Shown here: positions 53,673-64,000 of the stretch, one piece after another | Numbering within the stretch: position 1 is the stretch's first letter | How the letters are laid out: each line of letters begins with the position of its first letter | DNA from: Platerodrilus igneus | Taxonomy: Eukaryota; Arthropoda; Insecta; Coleoptera; Lycidae | DNA length: 64,000 nt | Assembly (NCBI GenBank): GCA_036346225.1 | Contig: JARFIW010001104.1 | Coordinates: forward strand, 4,242,001 to 4,306,000 | Reading direction: 5' to 3' | The notes under the pieces: generated by a model | The model's database searches: none | Seen by the model: the letters and a program-made list of their open reading frames with translations, nothing else | What the model was told of the DNA's origin: nothing | Position numbers and translations under genes: made by a program

Positions 53673-55000
53673 GAGGGCCGTTTTTTTCAACCTCCGATCG
53701 CTCCGTGCAGACGCTACGCGGGTAGCAGATAGCGGGCATGCGCTGTAGGCGACTGCGCAGCTCTTGCACTACACACTCCGCTATTGTTGACATTCAGGCG
53801 TCAGTCGGCGTTGTGCTACAGCCACGTAAACATGTCCGCTATTATTGATGCTCCCGCCAAGTGTGAAGTGCGAAGTGTGATTCGTTTTCTACAGGTTGAA
53901 GGCCATAGTGCTGCAGAAATCCATCGAAGAATGAGTCGTGTGTATGGGGAAAACTTCATGAGTGATGGTGTTGTGCGTGAATGGTGTCGACATTTTAAAG
54001 ATGGCCGTAATGATGTGCATGATGAAGGGAGCCAAAGGCGCAAATCTGTCGTTTCAGATGACCTGGTTCAACGTGTTGACAGAATGGTTAAAAAAAAACG
54101 CAGACATACCATTACTGCCTTGTCTATGGAATTTCCAGAAGTTTCAAAGTCTGTTTTGTACTCTATTGTTACTGAATGGTTAGGCTACAAAAAACATAGT
54201 GCACGTTGGGTCCCAACACTGCTGACGGACGGCCATAAAACTCGACGAATAGCGTCAGAGTTGGAGTTCTTTGATTATTATCATGATGGAGACAACTGTT
54301 TGAAATTAATCGTGACTGGGGATAAAACCTGGATTCAATACGACACACCGGTAACGAAACGACAATCACAACAATGGATGCATTCAACTTCACCAAACAA
54401 ACCAAAGAAATTCAAGCAAACCTTCCAACAACAGAAAGACCATGGTTACTGTGTTTTGGGACCAACAAGGTGTGCTGCTGTGCAGTTTATGGAGCCCGGA
54501 ACCACAATCACTGCAGCTGTTTATTGTGAAACTTGACGACGGCTGCGTAGAGCCATTCAGAACAAACGAAGAGGAAATCTGACCGCTGAAGTTGTTCTGA
54601 TCCACGACAATGCCTGTCCACACACTGCTGGAGCAACTCAACGGCTTCTTGAACAATTTGGATGAACCATTTTCGATCATCCGCCATACAGTCCTGACTT
54701 AGCACCAATCGATTTTCATCTTTTTCCTGACCTGAAGACGTGGCTTGGTGGGAAGCGCTTTCAAACCAATGAGGACCTTTAAACCAACGTCAAGGACTAC
54801 TTGAATTTATTGGCGGCAACTTTCTCTGAACAGGGTATTGAAAAGCTTGTCCATAAATATGACAAATGTCTTGATCTCTTCGGCGATTATGTCAAAAAGT
54901 AACCGTAAGTGTACCAATCTTTTGGTAATAAAATTATTGTTTTATATGAACGTGTCTTTTATTTATAGCCTATTGGAGGTTGAAAAAAAATGGCCTTCGT
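53670..55000 (+). mobile_element. Mariner (DD34D) transposon, 1.33 kb
   Basis: Inverted termini ACGAGGGCCGTTTTTTTCAA (left) and, in inverse, ACGAAGGCCATTTTTTTTCAA (right), each continuing with CCTCC, with TA outside both ends. The body holds one transposase gene. Size and layout are typical for mariner. It inserted at the (TA)n between PLE-3 and PLE-4. Confidence 0.93.
53832..54902 (+). pseudogene. Mariner transposase, three in-frame stops
   Basis: Start taken at the ATG at 53832 (MSAIIDAPAKCEVRSVIRFL); an in-frame ATG 48 bases earlier adds an atypical leader. Two HTH domains: GHSAAEIHRRMSRVYGENF, and VDRMVKKKRRHTITALSMEF. The catalytic triad is seen in one frame: LIVTGDKTWIQY (D1), LIHDNACPH (D2, ~54598-54624), YSPDLAPIDF (D3), with exactly 34 residues between D2 and D3. 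Stops: TGA at 54534, TGA at ~54663, TAA at ~54779, all in one otherwise open frame ending at TAA ~54900. Inactive by point nonsense mutations only, so fairly young decay. Confidence 0.93.
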
Positions 55001-55069
55001 ATATATAGTGGATTGAGTATTCTTGGGAAAAAAACAGCAATAGAACTATATTCTCGTTATTCTTTTAGA

Positions 55070-55105
55070 ACTCGAGCTTTGGAGAATCTTTATCATTTCT
55101 TCAGG
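55070..55105 (-). ncRNA. Hammerhead-like motif, PLE-4 left terminus
   Basis: Minus strand: CCTGA, an AGAA..TTCT stem, CC, then AAAGCTCGAG. The partner on the plus strand is at 63375-63412. The G of the GAAA core is C here, so this copy is the weakest match. Confidence 0.3.
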
Positions 55106-55159
55106 AGTAAACTACAAATAGTGGTTGTACATAATGAGTTATATTTGAATTACTTAAGA

Positions 55160-55950
55160 ATGTGAGAATTGGATAAACGAAAATAATTTTTGGTTTGAAA
55201 ACTATTTTGTGCTGAATGAAAAGTAATTTGTCAATGTCAAATTTTGAGTATTGTGATGTATTTGATGTTTGAATAAATCGTTGATTGACATGAATTTGAG
55301 TATTTTCGTAATCCATGTTGTGACCAGTTTCTATTACATGGCGTGAAAGAGCTGAAGAGTTGATCATTCTTCCTGTGTCACTTTTGTTGAAGCGATTCTT
55401 TGGTGTAGTGTCCGTGATGTTTCACCTGTATAATGTTGTTTGCAATTGTAGCAGGTGATTTTGTAGATTAGATTCGAGTTGAATTTCTTGGATATGGGGT
55501 CTTTGACTTTTGTGTGTAGATGTTTGCCAATTTTTGTGTTTTGTATTGCTATTTTGATGTTTGGGTTTTTGATAGTGTAAGATATTCTTTTGGTGAAACC
55601 TTTGATATACGGCAAAATTGCAAATGTTTTGATGTTTTGTGACTGTGGTTCAATTTGATTTGTACCTTCTTCGGATGTTGTTGGTTTTTTGTTGGGTGTG
55701 TTGTGTATAAGCTTTTTAAAAAGGTTGGCGGATAACCATTTTTGTTTAAAATGTTGTGAATTAATTTTAAATTTTTGTCGATGTAGATTTGATTCGAGAG
55801 TTGTGTTATTCTGGTTTTTAGATTTATGATCGTGTTGATTTTCATGTGCATTAGATGATAAGAGAAATAGTTGATGTATCTTCCTGAGGCTATCGATTTC
55901 TTGTACCAGTCTGTTGTAATGGTGGTGTTCTTTTTATGATTTTCATATCT
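55160..55950 (-). pseudogene. PLE-4 left copy, RT tail and GIY-YIG endonuclease, broken
   Basis: Minus-strand segments: 55851-55615 (MHMKINTIINLKTRI, LIHNILNKNGYPPTFLKSLY), 55615-55364 (MPYIKGFTKRISYTIKNPNIK, NLIYKITCYNCKQHYTGETS, TLHQRIASTK) and 55367-55101 (SSALSRHVIETGHNMDY). CxxC and GET-type GIY-YIG residues are present. At least two frameshifts. Close to the plus-strand copy at 62640-63327. Confidence 0.85.
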
Positions 55951-56063
55951 AAAAATGGTATTGTATTTTGTGTTTCATCACAATAGACTGGTACAAAAAA
56001 CCAATAGCCCCAGGAAGATACATCAACTATTTCTCTTATCGTCCAATACACATGAAAATCAAA

Positions 56064-56068
56064 ACGAT
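56064..56068. repeat. Target site duplication ACGAT, left
   Basis: ACGAT directly precedes the 5' LTR; the same ACGAT follows the 3' LTR at 62660-62664. Five bases is usual for LTR elements of this type. Confidence 0.9.
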
Positions 56069-56472
56069 TGTTCGGTTTCTTTGTCGCAGGTTCGCGTGGT
56101 TAATTTTAAGTTATTTTAAATTTGTAGTTGTAAATCAAATTGTAAAACTGTCATCTCTTGTTCTCTTATATCCTGTCGTAAAAATTCCTTGCGCATGTGT
56201 AAATTAGTTGAAAAAGGGGCAGTGAACAAACACTCTCTTATCGATATCGAAGCAGACAGTCGGTTCTTCGTTCGGTAAAAGTGAGTTTGTCAATAGTGCC
56301 GCCGACTTTATCGATAAACCCCTAAAAAACACAGTGCTAGTGCAAAGTAACACGTACTATAATTTCGAATACAGTCCACTTAGCTGAAGAGTAAGGAACT
56401 ACATCTTAAAACAACAAAAAACCGCGGAGGTAAGTCAATATATAAATCTATAAAACCCTTCCGAGCTGAACA
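56069..56472 (+). repeat. BEL/Pao 5' LTR (404 bp)
   Basis: Starts TGTTCGGTTTC and ends GCTGAACA, with TG...CA ends. Contains CACTCTCTTATCGATATCGA and ACACAGTGCTAGTGCAAAGT. It would supply promoter and polyadenylation functions. Confidence 0.95.
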
Positions 56473-56975
56473 ATGGCCTTCATCACCGGATTATTTAATT
56501 AATTAATTAGTTTCTATCCTTTAAGCTCCTCATTTATGCTAAATTTAATAATTGTCGTAGTTTTGATTATGATTAAATGTGTTACAAGGAGAATAACATC
56601 CTGCTTGCAAATTTAATGGTAGAAATATCTGGTTATAACAGTACATTTTACAATATATCCCTTATCTTTTGTTGCAAAGATTAGTGGGCGAACAGTTTAC
56701 TTTAGATAAACTAAATTTATGAGGGGTTATTGTATTGTAAATCTTTACCTTATTTGTCGTCTCAAGTTCGAGGAACCATTCGGGTTGATGCAACTTGTAT
56801 AAAAAAAGGGGTTGGAATTTATTTGAAACGTTAAACATTTTTGTCGGGCGAGCACTGTAATTAGTTGCATTTGTCCATTAATAATTTAATTTCGTAGATT
56901 AATTAGTTGTAGCGTATTTGAGTACGCATTGTTTTTACATTAATTTTTATTGTCGTTCATTAATTATTAATCAAT
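56473..56975 (+). other. BEL/Pao leader between 5' LTR and gag
   Basis: The bases after the LTR read ATGGCCTTCATCACCGG. A TGG near the LTR edge is where a tRNA primer site is expected, but the tRNA is not identified. The rest is AT-rich untranslated leader. Confidence 0.5.
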
Positions 56976-58140
56976 ATGGTTATATCAATTGATAAAGCTA
57001 TTCTTGAAGCTAGATTTGTAGTTAAAAGGTTGGATCATATATACAGTAAGATTAATCAACCGGAAAATGTATCGATTGCTTTAATTAGGGCATCGATTAA
57101 AAGTGTCGAGCAAATTGAAACTCATTTCAAGTCTTTTTGCAAGGATATTTTCTTTAATGAAGAGAGTGAACAATTGGATGAATTTTCGGCCCTTAGGGTG
57201 AAAATCGATGATTATCTATTAGATATTCGTATTATCGCTGAACAATGCAAATTAGATCGCGTAGAAAATAAGCCGAAGGTGCAAAATATAAATAATTCTT
57301 TGTCCATAAATAGTGGAGTACGTTTGAAACATCTTTATGTCCCGCGATTCTCGGGACACATTTCGAATTTTGAGAGTAATTATGCAATTTATAAGCGATT
57401 GATTCACGATAATGTCGGTTTGTCCCATGTGGAAAAATTTAGCTGTTTCATTGATACACTAGATGAGTCGTCGCGTATGTTAATAAAACATTTGCCATTA
57501 AACGATTGTGTATACGAAGAAGCCTATAAAATCATTACTAATCGTTTTCAGTCCAAGAGGTTATTACTTTCAACATATTGTAATTCTCTCGAAAAATGCC
57601 CTAAAGTCAGTTCCTCAGACTCACACACGGAACTCCGGCAATTAATTAGTTGTTTTAATGAAAATATATTCGCCTTAAAGCAGATGGAAATAGATTTATT
57701 AAATATCATGTTTTTTAATCTGTTATCGAAAAAATTAGATACAAACATTTTAAAGCGCTTCGAGTTAGGAAATAGTGACGAGATTCCCTCGTTCAAAGAT
57801 TTAAGGTCGTACATTGAAAAACAATGTAAAGTGTTGGAAATAAATGACATTGCTTCAGGAACATGCTTAAAATCTCGAAATTCCGTGAAAGAAAGGGAAA
57901 AAGGAAGGTTTGTTAGCACTTCAGCTAAAACTTCTTTAGTTAGTACCACCAATGATGGTAAAATTGTAGTTTATGTCAAGCTGTGCATCCTATTTATAGA
58001 TGTAAGCGGTTTCTCGATAAAACCCCTCCAGAAAGATTTGAGGTACTAAAGCTTAAAAACCTTTGTATTAAATGTTTAAATACTTTACATTCGGTGAAAA
58101 ATTGTGAGTTAGATTGGTCGTGTAGAAAATGTCATTAGTC
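56976..58140 (+). pseudogene. BEL/Pao gag (DUF1759-type) with zinc knuckles, frameshifted
   Basis: Starts with an ATG at 56976 (MVISIDKAILEARFVVKRLD). 357 codons run in frame, including a coiled N-terminal half and the DUF1759-like core LKHLYVPRFSGHISNFESNY, VGLSHVEKFSCFIDTLDESS, CVYEEAYKIITNRF. At ~57955 the frame slips; in the next frame zinc-knuckle sequence LCIKCLNTLHSVKNCELDW and CRKCH continues to a stop at ~58137. The protein would form particles and bind element RNA. One frameshift and one stop separate gag from protease. Confidence 0.85.
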
Positions 58141-58147
58141 GCACAAT

Positions 58148-58870
58148 TTGTTACTTCACTTCGATATACGAGAAAAATCGGCGTCTCCACGCAGACAAAC
58201 TCATCGTCAAAGGTCAGCGTCTCCTCGGAGAGCGGCGCCTAGACTTACAGCTACTAGTAGACCCAGTGAAGACAATCTGTCGTCGTCGGTTATGCATGAA
58301 CAACCTGCCACTAGCTCGTTGATTTCAACGTCATTAGAACACACAACCACGCTATTAGCTACGGCAATGGTGTCGGTGATTGATTATACAGGAAACTTGC
58401 AACCTGTTCGTGTAATTTTAGATAACGGATCCATGAAAAGTTTTATGACTGAAAGGTGCCGTCAGAAATTAGGTTTGAAGAAACGGAGAGACAATGTCAC
58501 TGTTCAAGGAGTTGGCTTGAATTCGTCGTTGGTGTCTGGTGCACTATCGTGTGTAGTCAGCCCCTCGGGAGCACGGTCTCCGGCATATGAAATTGAGTGT
58601 TATACTTTACCTAACATTTGTAATCAATTACCTTCGTCGTCGATAGGGGTCAAGGAATGGTCGCATACTCGAGGTTTGACCTTAGCTGATCCTAATTTTA
58701 ATATCCCTGGTAAAATTGACATGCTACTAGGAGCGGAAATCTTTGCTCAGGTTTTGTTGAACGAGTCTCGTTGGGGTGTCGCTAACGAGCCAGTTGCTAA
58801 TAAAACCACTTTTGGTTGTGTGCTTTCGTTGAGCCCTTGGACAGCGACATTCGTCGATTTTGGGAATTAG
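58148..58870 (+). pseudogene. BEL/Pao aspartic protease (DUF1758-type)
   Basis: After a Ser/Arg/Pro-rich linker (SPRRQTHRQRSASPRRAAPR) the domain reads LATAMVSVIDYTGNLQPVRV, ILDNGSMKSFMT and LGLKKRRDNVTVQGVG. The catalytic loop is D-N-G-S, whereas most relatives have a small residue (Ser/Thr) after the Asp. KIDMLLGAEIFAQVLL ends the fold. It would process the polyprotein. A one-base frame change at ~58855 leads into RT. Confidence 0.82.
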
Positions 58871-59958
58871 AAAATATTCCCTTCAAGAAACACATTTCTC
58901 CTGAAGAAGAAAAGTGTGAAAATCAATTTGTGGAAAATTATAGACGTATCAAGGACGGTCGATTTGTAGTGTCCTAGCCTTTTAAAATTTCTGAACCCTC
59001 ATTTGTGGGTATGTGAACGATTTGTATTAAAAGATTTTTGTCGTTAGAACGTCGTTTGGTAAAAAATCTTGAATTGTATTCGGATTATAAAAAATTTATG
59101 GAGGATTATTTGAAAAGCGGTCACGTGGTTCATGTGGAATCGCCTGAAAATTCGTCGGTTCGTGAGAAAATGTATTACATTCCCCATCATGCTGTACATA
59201 AGCGTGATAGCACTACCACCAAATTGCGTATGGTTTTCGATGCTTCGTGTCCGGATCAATCTGGAAATTCGTTAAATGATAGCTTGGCTATTGGCCCTGC
59301 TCTGCAAAAGGACATTGCAGTTTTGTTACTGCACTTTCGTGTACATCCTATCGTAATTACAGCTGACATCAAACAAATGTATCGGCAGATTTTGGTTAAA
59401 GATACTCATTGAGATTATCAAAGTATCGTCTGGAGATTTTCTCCGTCAGATCCTATTATGGACTTTAAATTAAATACTGTGACTTATGGAGTTTCGTCGT
59501 CGCCTTTTTTGGTCTTGCGTACTGTTCAAGAATTGGCAAGGGTAGAATCGATTAATTTTCCTTTCGCGTCATCGGTATTGGCGAGCGATACCTATGTTGA
59601 TAACTTAGTCACTGGATGCAATTCGATTGAAGCTGCTAATCAATTAATTGGTGAATTGAATAGTATTTGCACTAGTGGTGGTTTTCAATTAAGATGATGG
59701 AGTAGTAATTACCCGGAAGTGATGCCCAACTTGAGGGAGTCCCTGTCCAGTTCGGACGCAATTACATTTCAAGATAAAGATAGTGGTTCAATAAAAATTT
59801 TGGACCTTTCGTGGCGTGCTCTTACAGATGCATTTTTATACAAATTAGACGTTAAAGAGCGCACTTGCACTAAGCGTAATATTTTGTCGGCTATCGCAAA
59901 ACTTTTTGATCTTCTCGGTTTGATAGCGCCTTTAGTACTTTTCGCTAAACGTTTAGTT
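58870..59958 (+). pseudogene. BEL/Pao reverse transcriptase, stops and altered YVDD
   Basis: One frame continues from WELENIPFKKHISPEEEKCE (~58862) through MVFDASCPDQSG (~59230), ITADIKQMYRQI (motif A, ~59355), TYGVSSSPFLVLRTVQELA (motif B) and SDTYVDNLVTG (~59585-59617). The catalytic box is YVDN, so the second Asp is Asn. In-frame stops: TAG ~58975, TGA ~59016, TGA 59410, TGA 59695, TAA 59959. It would copy element RNA into DNA; this copy cannot. Confidence 0.9.
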
Positions 59959-60003
59959 TAAGATCTTTGGCTTTTAGGCCTCGGTTGGGACCAAGAGCCG
60001 CCA

Positions 60004-62133
60004 TTGGAAGTCGTACAAAAATGGAAACATTTTTTGGGTGAATTGCCAGCGGTGTCGAATATTGAGATTTCGCGTCGCATAGTATGTCATAATTTTAAAA
60101 AGGTGGAGTTGCATGGGTTCTGTGATGCTTCTGAAGCTGGGTATGCAGCTGTCATCTATTTTCGTTCGTTCGATCTAGAAGGTAATATTACCATGTCATT
60201 AGTATGCGCAAAATCGAAGGTTGCTCCTACTAATCGCGTTTCATTGCCCCGTCTCGAATTGTGTGCTGCCGTACTCTTGGCAGATTTAGTAGATTTCGTC
60301 AAAATTACTTATACAGATATTTTATCCTTTAGTAACATTTTCGCGTGGTCAGATTCTACTGTTGTTTTGTCTTGGATTTGGTCTTCCTCGCATAAGTGGA
60401 AGACATTCGTTAGCAGTCGCATTTCGCATATTCAAGAACGTATTTCTCCATCTTTGTGGTTTCATGTTAAGTCCCAGGAGAACCCTGCGGATTGTGCCTC
60501 ACGTGGACTTTTGGCTTCAGAGTTGGTACATCATCCATTATGGTGGACAGGACATTCCTGGTTAGTGCGTCGTAATGAAGAATGGCCAGTAACGTCGCTG
60601 CCAAAACTTATCGACTCCTCTCAGATGGACGTCGAATATCGTACTTTGTCGTTAACAGTCGTTATGTCTGAGAATTTCTTAGATTTGATGTTGGATAAAT
60701 TTTCAAAACTGCAGAAAATTTGTAGGATTATTACATGTGTTCGTCATTTCATTCGTAATGTTCGATGTCCGGCAGATTTGCGTTTAAAATATTCGGATGG
60801 TTTGTCTCTAGCTCATCAGCGAGAGGCTATACATTTATTGATTAAAAGAGTTCAAACAAATGTTTTTGCCCAAGACATCGCAAATATTAAAACTGGAAAA
60901 CTTGTTAGTAAACAACTTCGTATCCTTAGTCCGTTTCTAGATAGTCGTGATTTGTTGAGGGTGGGCGGTCGCCTGCGTAATTCAGAGTTATCGCACTATG
61001 CAAAATTTCCAATATTGCTTCCTCTGTCGCATCGGTTGACTGAAATTATTATATTAGATTGTCATGAAAGACATTTACATCCTGGAAATCAAACAACTCA
61101 ATTTTTACTAACTCAAAATTATTGGATCTTGTCCGCAAAGGGGGCTATTCGGCAATGTTTGAAATCCTGCATTCGTTGTTTTCGGGTAAATCCTGTGGCT
61201 TTATGCCCCCCTATGGGGGATTTACCAGCTTCTAGGTTAACTCCAGGTAAGGCGTTTTTACATACGAGAGTCGACTTTGGTGGACCTTTCTCTGTCACGA
61301 TGAATCGATGTCGTGGGGCAAAATCATTGAAAGCGTACGTTTGCTTATTTATTTGTTTCAGCACTAAAGCCATCCATTTGGAACTAGTGTCTAACTTGTC
61401 GACAGACGCTTTCTTAGGTGCTTTACGTCGATTTATTGCTCGAAGAGGCAAATGTATTCAAATCCATTGTGATAATGGTACTACTTTCGTTGGGGTCTCT
61501 CGTAAAATCTCTAAATTGCTGCGCCATTCGGCAGGCGTTGAGGAAATCGAATTTGTGTTTAATCCTCCTGCTGCTTCTCATTTTGGTGGGTTGTGGGAGG
61601 CAGGGATTAAATCAGTAAAATCCCATTTAAAGAGAATTATCGGTGAACAAATTTTGTCGTTTGAAAAATTCTCGACGGTATTGATTCAAATCGAAGCGAT
61701 TCTCAACTCACGTCCACTATGCGCACTGAGTTGCGAACCGCATGATTTTTCGTATTTGACCCCGGGTCATTTTCTTAATGTTGAACCAGTCTCGGTGTTA
61801 CCAGATCCAGATTTGTTGTCCATAAACCCCTCTCGTTTGAATCGCTGGCAACTGTTGCAGCAAATGCAACAAGGGTATTGGAAGAAATGGAGTGCTAAAT
61901 ACCTGCACACGTTGCAGCAGAAAGGTAAGTGGTTGAGGAATTCCGCTACCCTACCTATTGATTCGCTTGTCCTCTTATAGGAAGAAAATAACCCCCCTCT
62001 ACAGTGGCGTTTAGGAAGAGTAGTAGATGTTCATCCTGGTAGGGACGGTATCGTTCGGGTAGCGACCGTCAAGACAGCTCAAGGGTTAGTTACACGTCCC
62101 CTAGTGAAACTATGTTTACTACCAGTCACTTAA
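60004..62133 (+). pseudogene. BEL/Pao RNase H, integrase and C-terminal domain
   Basis: RNase H residues are in VELHGFCDASEAGYAAVIYF, LPRLELCAAVLLADLV and FAWSDSTVVLSWI. The integrase zinc domain is DCHERHLHPGNQTTQFLL..CLKSCIRC (HHCC), and the core has RVDFGGPF, IHCDNGTTFVG and GGLWEAGIKSVK, giving an intact D, D, E set. After a TAG at 61978 the same frame resumes with PLQWRLGRVVDVHPGRDGIV and VTRPLVKLCLLPVT to TAA at ~62131, the DUF5641-type tail of BEL elements. This 658-codon stretch is the best-preserved mobile-element coding in the window. Confidence 0.93.
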
Positions 62134-62244
62134 TATTTAGTGGTATGTAAACATATATTCACTTATATAAGTTTGTCGATTTAGGTTTCATAGTTAATAG
62201 CTCTAATTATTTTTAAATATAAAATAAGTTAGCTCATACTTATT

Positions 62245-62257
62245 TTGGTGGGCGGGA
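62245..62257 (+). promoter_or_regulatory. BEL/Pao polypurine tract
   Basis: TTGGTGGGCGGGA directly precedes the 3' LTR start TGTTCGG. It is G-rich rather than a perfect purine run. Confidence 0.65.
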
Positions 62258-62659
62258 TGTTCGGTTTCGTTGTCGCACGTTTGCATGGTTAATTTTAAGT
62301 TATTTTAAATTTGTTGTTGTAAATCAAATAGTAAAACTGTCATCCCTTGTTCCCTTATATCCTGTCGTAAAAATTCCTTGTGCATGTGTAAATAAGTTGA
62401 AAAAGGGGTAGCGAACAAACACTCTCTCATCGATATCGAAGCAGACAGTCGGATCTTCGTTCGGTAAAGTGAGTTTGTCAATAGTCCCGCCGACTTTATT
62501 GATAAACCCCTAAAAAACACAGTGCTAGTGCAAAGTAACACGTACTATAATTTCGAATACAGTCCACTTAGCTGAAGAGTAAGGAACTACATCTTAAAAC
62601 AACAAAAAACCGCGGAGGTAAGTCGATATACAAATTTATAAGACCCCCCGCGCTGAACA
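62258..62659 (+). repeat. BEL/Pao 3' LTR (402 bp)
   Basis: Same ends as the 5' LTR (TGTTCGG...GAACA), followed by ACGAT at 62660-62664. Confidence 0.95.
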
Positions 62660-63327
62660 ACGATCATAAATCTAAAAACCAGAATCACACAACACTCGAA
62701 TCAAATCTACATCGGCAAAAATTTAAAATTAACTTACATTTTATTCAAAAATGGTTATCCACCAACCTTTTTAAAAAGCTTATACACAACACACCCAACA
62801 AAAAACCAACAACATCCGAAGAAGGTACAAATCAAATTGAACCGCAGTCACAAAACATTTGCAATTTTACCGTATATCAAAGGTTTCACCAAAAGAATAT
62901 CTTACACTATCAAAAAGCCAAACATCAAAATAGCAATAAAAAACACAAAAATTGGCAAACATCTACACACAAAAGTCAAAGACCCCATACCCAAGAAATT
63001 CAACTCGAATCTAATCTACAAAATCACCTGCTACAATTGCAAACAACATTATACAGGTGAAACATCACGGACACTACACCAAAGAATCACTTCAACAAAA
63101 GTGACATAGGAAGAATGATCAATTCTTCAGTTGTTTCACGCCATGTAATAGAAACTGGTCACAACATGGATTACGAAAATACTCAAATTCATGTCAATCA
63201 ACAATTTATTCAAACATCAAATACATCACAATACTCAAAATTTAACATTGACAAATTACTTTTGATTCAGCACAAAATTATTTTCAAACCAAAATTATTT
63301 CCGTTTATCCATTTCTCACATTCGTAA
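62660..63327 (+). pseudogene. PLE-4 right copy, GIY-YIG endonuclease region
   Basis: 62837-63109 encodes FAILPYIKGFTKRISYTIKK, NLIYKITCYNCKQHYTGETS and TLHQRITSTK; a TAG then interrupts, and SSVVSRHVIETGHNMDY follows at 63115-63327. Upstream frames (62665-62836) hold the RT tail in pieces. Same family as 55160-55950, and both copies break at about the same place after STKVT. Confidence 0.85.
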
Positions 63328-63374
63328 ATAATTCAAATATAAACCCTTATGTACGACCACAATTTGTAGTTTAA

Positions 63375-63412
63375 TCCTGAGGAAAAGATAAATATTCTCC
63401 AAAGCTCGAGTT
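63375..63412 (+). ncRNA. Hammerhead-like motif, PLE-4 right terminus
   Basis: CCTGA, a GGAAAA..TTCTCC stem with one mismatch, then AAAGCTCGAG. Located like the motifs of PLE-1 to PLE-3, just outside the ORF. Confidence 0.3.
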
Positions 63413-63492
63413 CTAAAAGAATAAAGAGAATATAGTTCTATTGCTGTTTTTTCCCCAAGAATACTCAATCCACTATCAACGCCATTCAACAA

Positions 63493-63493
<1 letters not shown>

Positions 63494-63529
<36 letters not shown>
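63494..63529. repeat. (TA)n array between PLE-4 and unit B copy 3
   Basis: About 17 TA units. Confidence 0.95.
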
Positions 63530-63534
<5 letters not shown>

Positions 63535-64000
63535 GGATTTAGAGGGTAAATAGGTCCAGACAATAAAATTTTAAACACTGTGTATATAGAAATAGGAGCA
63601 AATTATTTACGCGCCAAATTAATTAATTTATATACTGAAAACGGACGGGTATGAAAGTATTTTTATATTTAAATTGGAATGTTACAATTACATAAGGAAA
63701 GAAAAGTTTTAGAGTACATAAACAGCTCAAGGATACGCATAAGAAATGATAACAATTTAATTAAACGCATGGAAGTAAATAGGGAGCTTGCATGCATAAG
63801 AAAATCAATAATTTTAAACGCAAATGTTTCATTTAAAAGCCAACGTTCGCTATACAAATACTACGAAGCAAAAAAACCGAGAATTGTTATTTTCAATTGT
63901 CGGTTGTTTTAAGAAACACCTGCTTGTTGAACTTGATGGAAAGTTCTAAACAGTTGCTGGACAACAGCATTTGACGTTGGCGGCAGTGCAGGCAAACGCA
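63530..64000 (+). repeat. Unit B, copy 3, cut by the window edge
   Basis: Starts TTGTGGATTTAGAGGG and carries AACACTGTGTATATAGAAA and TTTACGCGCCAAATTAATT, matching the first ~100 bases of unit B copies 1 and 2 with more divergence. Again it begins directly after (TA)n. Confidence 0.6.

Larger units (their letters stand above)
55001..55950 (-). mobile_element. PLE-4 left copy: 5'-truncated Penelope-like element
   Basis: Minus-strand PLE piece opposing the plus-strand copy at ~55960-63493. The outer terminus (GGATTGAGTATTCTTGGG) is the inverse of that at ~63465. Coding runs from ~55950 to ~55160. Head-to-head, the two copies form an inverted repeat interrupted by the BEL element. Confidence 0.85.
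56069..62659 (+). mobile_element. BEL/Pao LTR retrotransposon, full-length, 6591 bp
   Basis: LTR, gag, protease, RT, RNase H, integrase, C-terminal domain, polypurine tract and LTR are all present in order on the plus strand, bounded by a 5-bp target duplication. Inactive through frameshifts, in-frame stops and a changed RT catalytic residue. By eye the LTRs differ at roughly one base in twenty. Confidence 0.95.
55960..63493 (+). mobile_element. PLE-4 right copy, split by a BEL/Pao insertion
   Basis: The left portion 55960-56068 encodes TIDWYKKPIAPGRYINYFS and ends at the target site. The right portion resumes at 62660 with ATAAATCTAAAAACCAGAAT and carries the GIY-YIG end and terminus up to the (TA)n at 63494. 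The BEL element lies between with target duplication ACGAT. Confidence 0.88.

Overview
This is an AT-rich stretch of an animal nuclear genome, most likely an insect. The reasons are BEL/Pao, copia and gypsy LTR elements, several Penelope-like elements (PLEs), a mariner and pogo/Tigger-type transposons, with low gene density and (TA)n arrays throughout. A beetle or similar repeat-rich insect would fit, but I cannot fix the species. Nothing bacterial (operons, CRISPR, rRNA) is visible, and I found no tRNA gene.

Only one region looks like a host gene. A 2 kb exon at 17784-19835 opens at a clean splice acceptor, encodes the end of a hydrophobic leader and then a low-complexity Asn/Thr/Tyr/Gln-rich protein with about seven copies of a ~45-residue repeat, and is followed by AATAAA. 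Its first exon was not found.

Almost everything else is nested, decayed mobile DNA. 1-7640: a pogo-like element with a psq-type HTH, apparently split by an RTE/BovB-like LINE fragment and a 5'-truncated copia element. 8.9-9.6 kb: gypsy gag remnant. 10.3-13.97 kb: a 3.6 kb long inverted repeat made of two copies of a ~1.75 kb non-coding unit ('unit A'), with a third copy at 36.2-37.9 kb. 14.4-16.3 kb: a ~600 bp direct repeat. 20.1-31.4 kb: PLE-1, split by a 7631 bp terminal-inverted-repeat element with a 6-bp target duplication, whose centre is an A441/T451 homopolymer block and noisy sequence. 31.4-34.6 kb: PLE-2. 37.9-45.25 kb: internally deleted gypsy element with ~2.1 kb LTRs. 45.25-49.4 kb: two tandem ~2.1 kb 'unit B' repeats, with a third starting at 63.5 kb. 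49.9-50.8 kb: deleted Tigger/pogo element. 52.0-53.6 kb: PLE-3. 53.67-55.0 kb: mariner with three stops. 55.0-63.5 kb: PLE-4, two head-to-head truncated copies, one split by a nearly complete 6.6 kb BEL/Pao element at 56069-62659 with a 5-bp target duplication.

The elements do not form a cooperating pathway. What links them is insertion order and target choice: PLEs and units A/B almost all abut (TA)n arrays, which seem to act as a shared insertion platform. The four PLE families share a hammerhead-like terminal hairpin motif. No element looks intact; each autonomous one has stops, frameshifts, deletions or altered catalytic residues.
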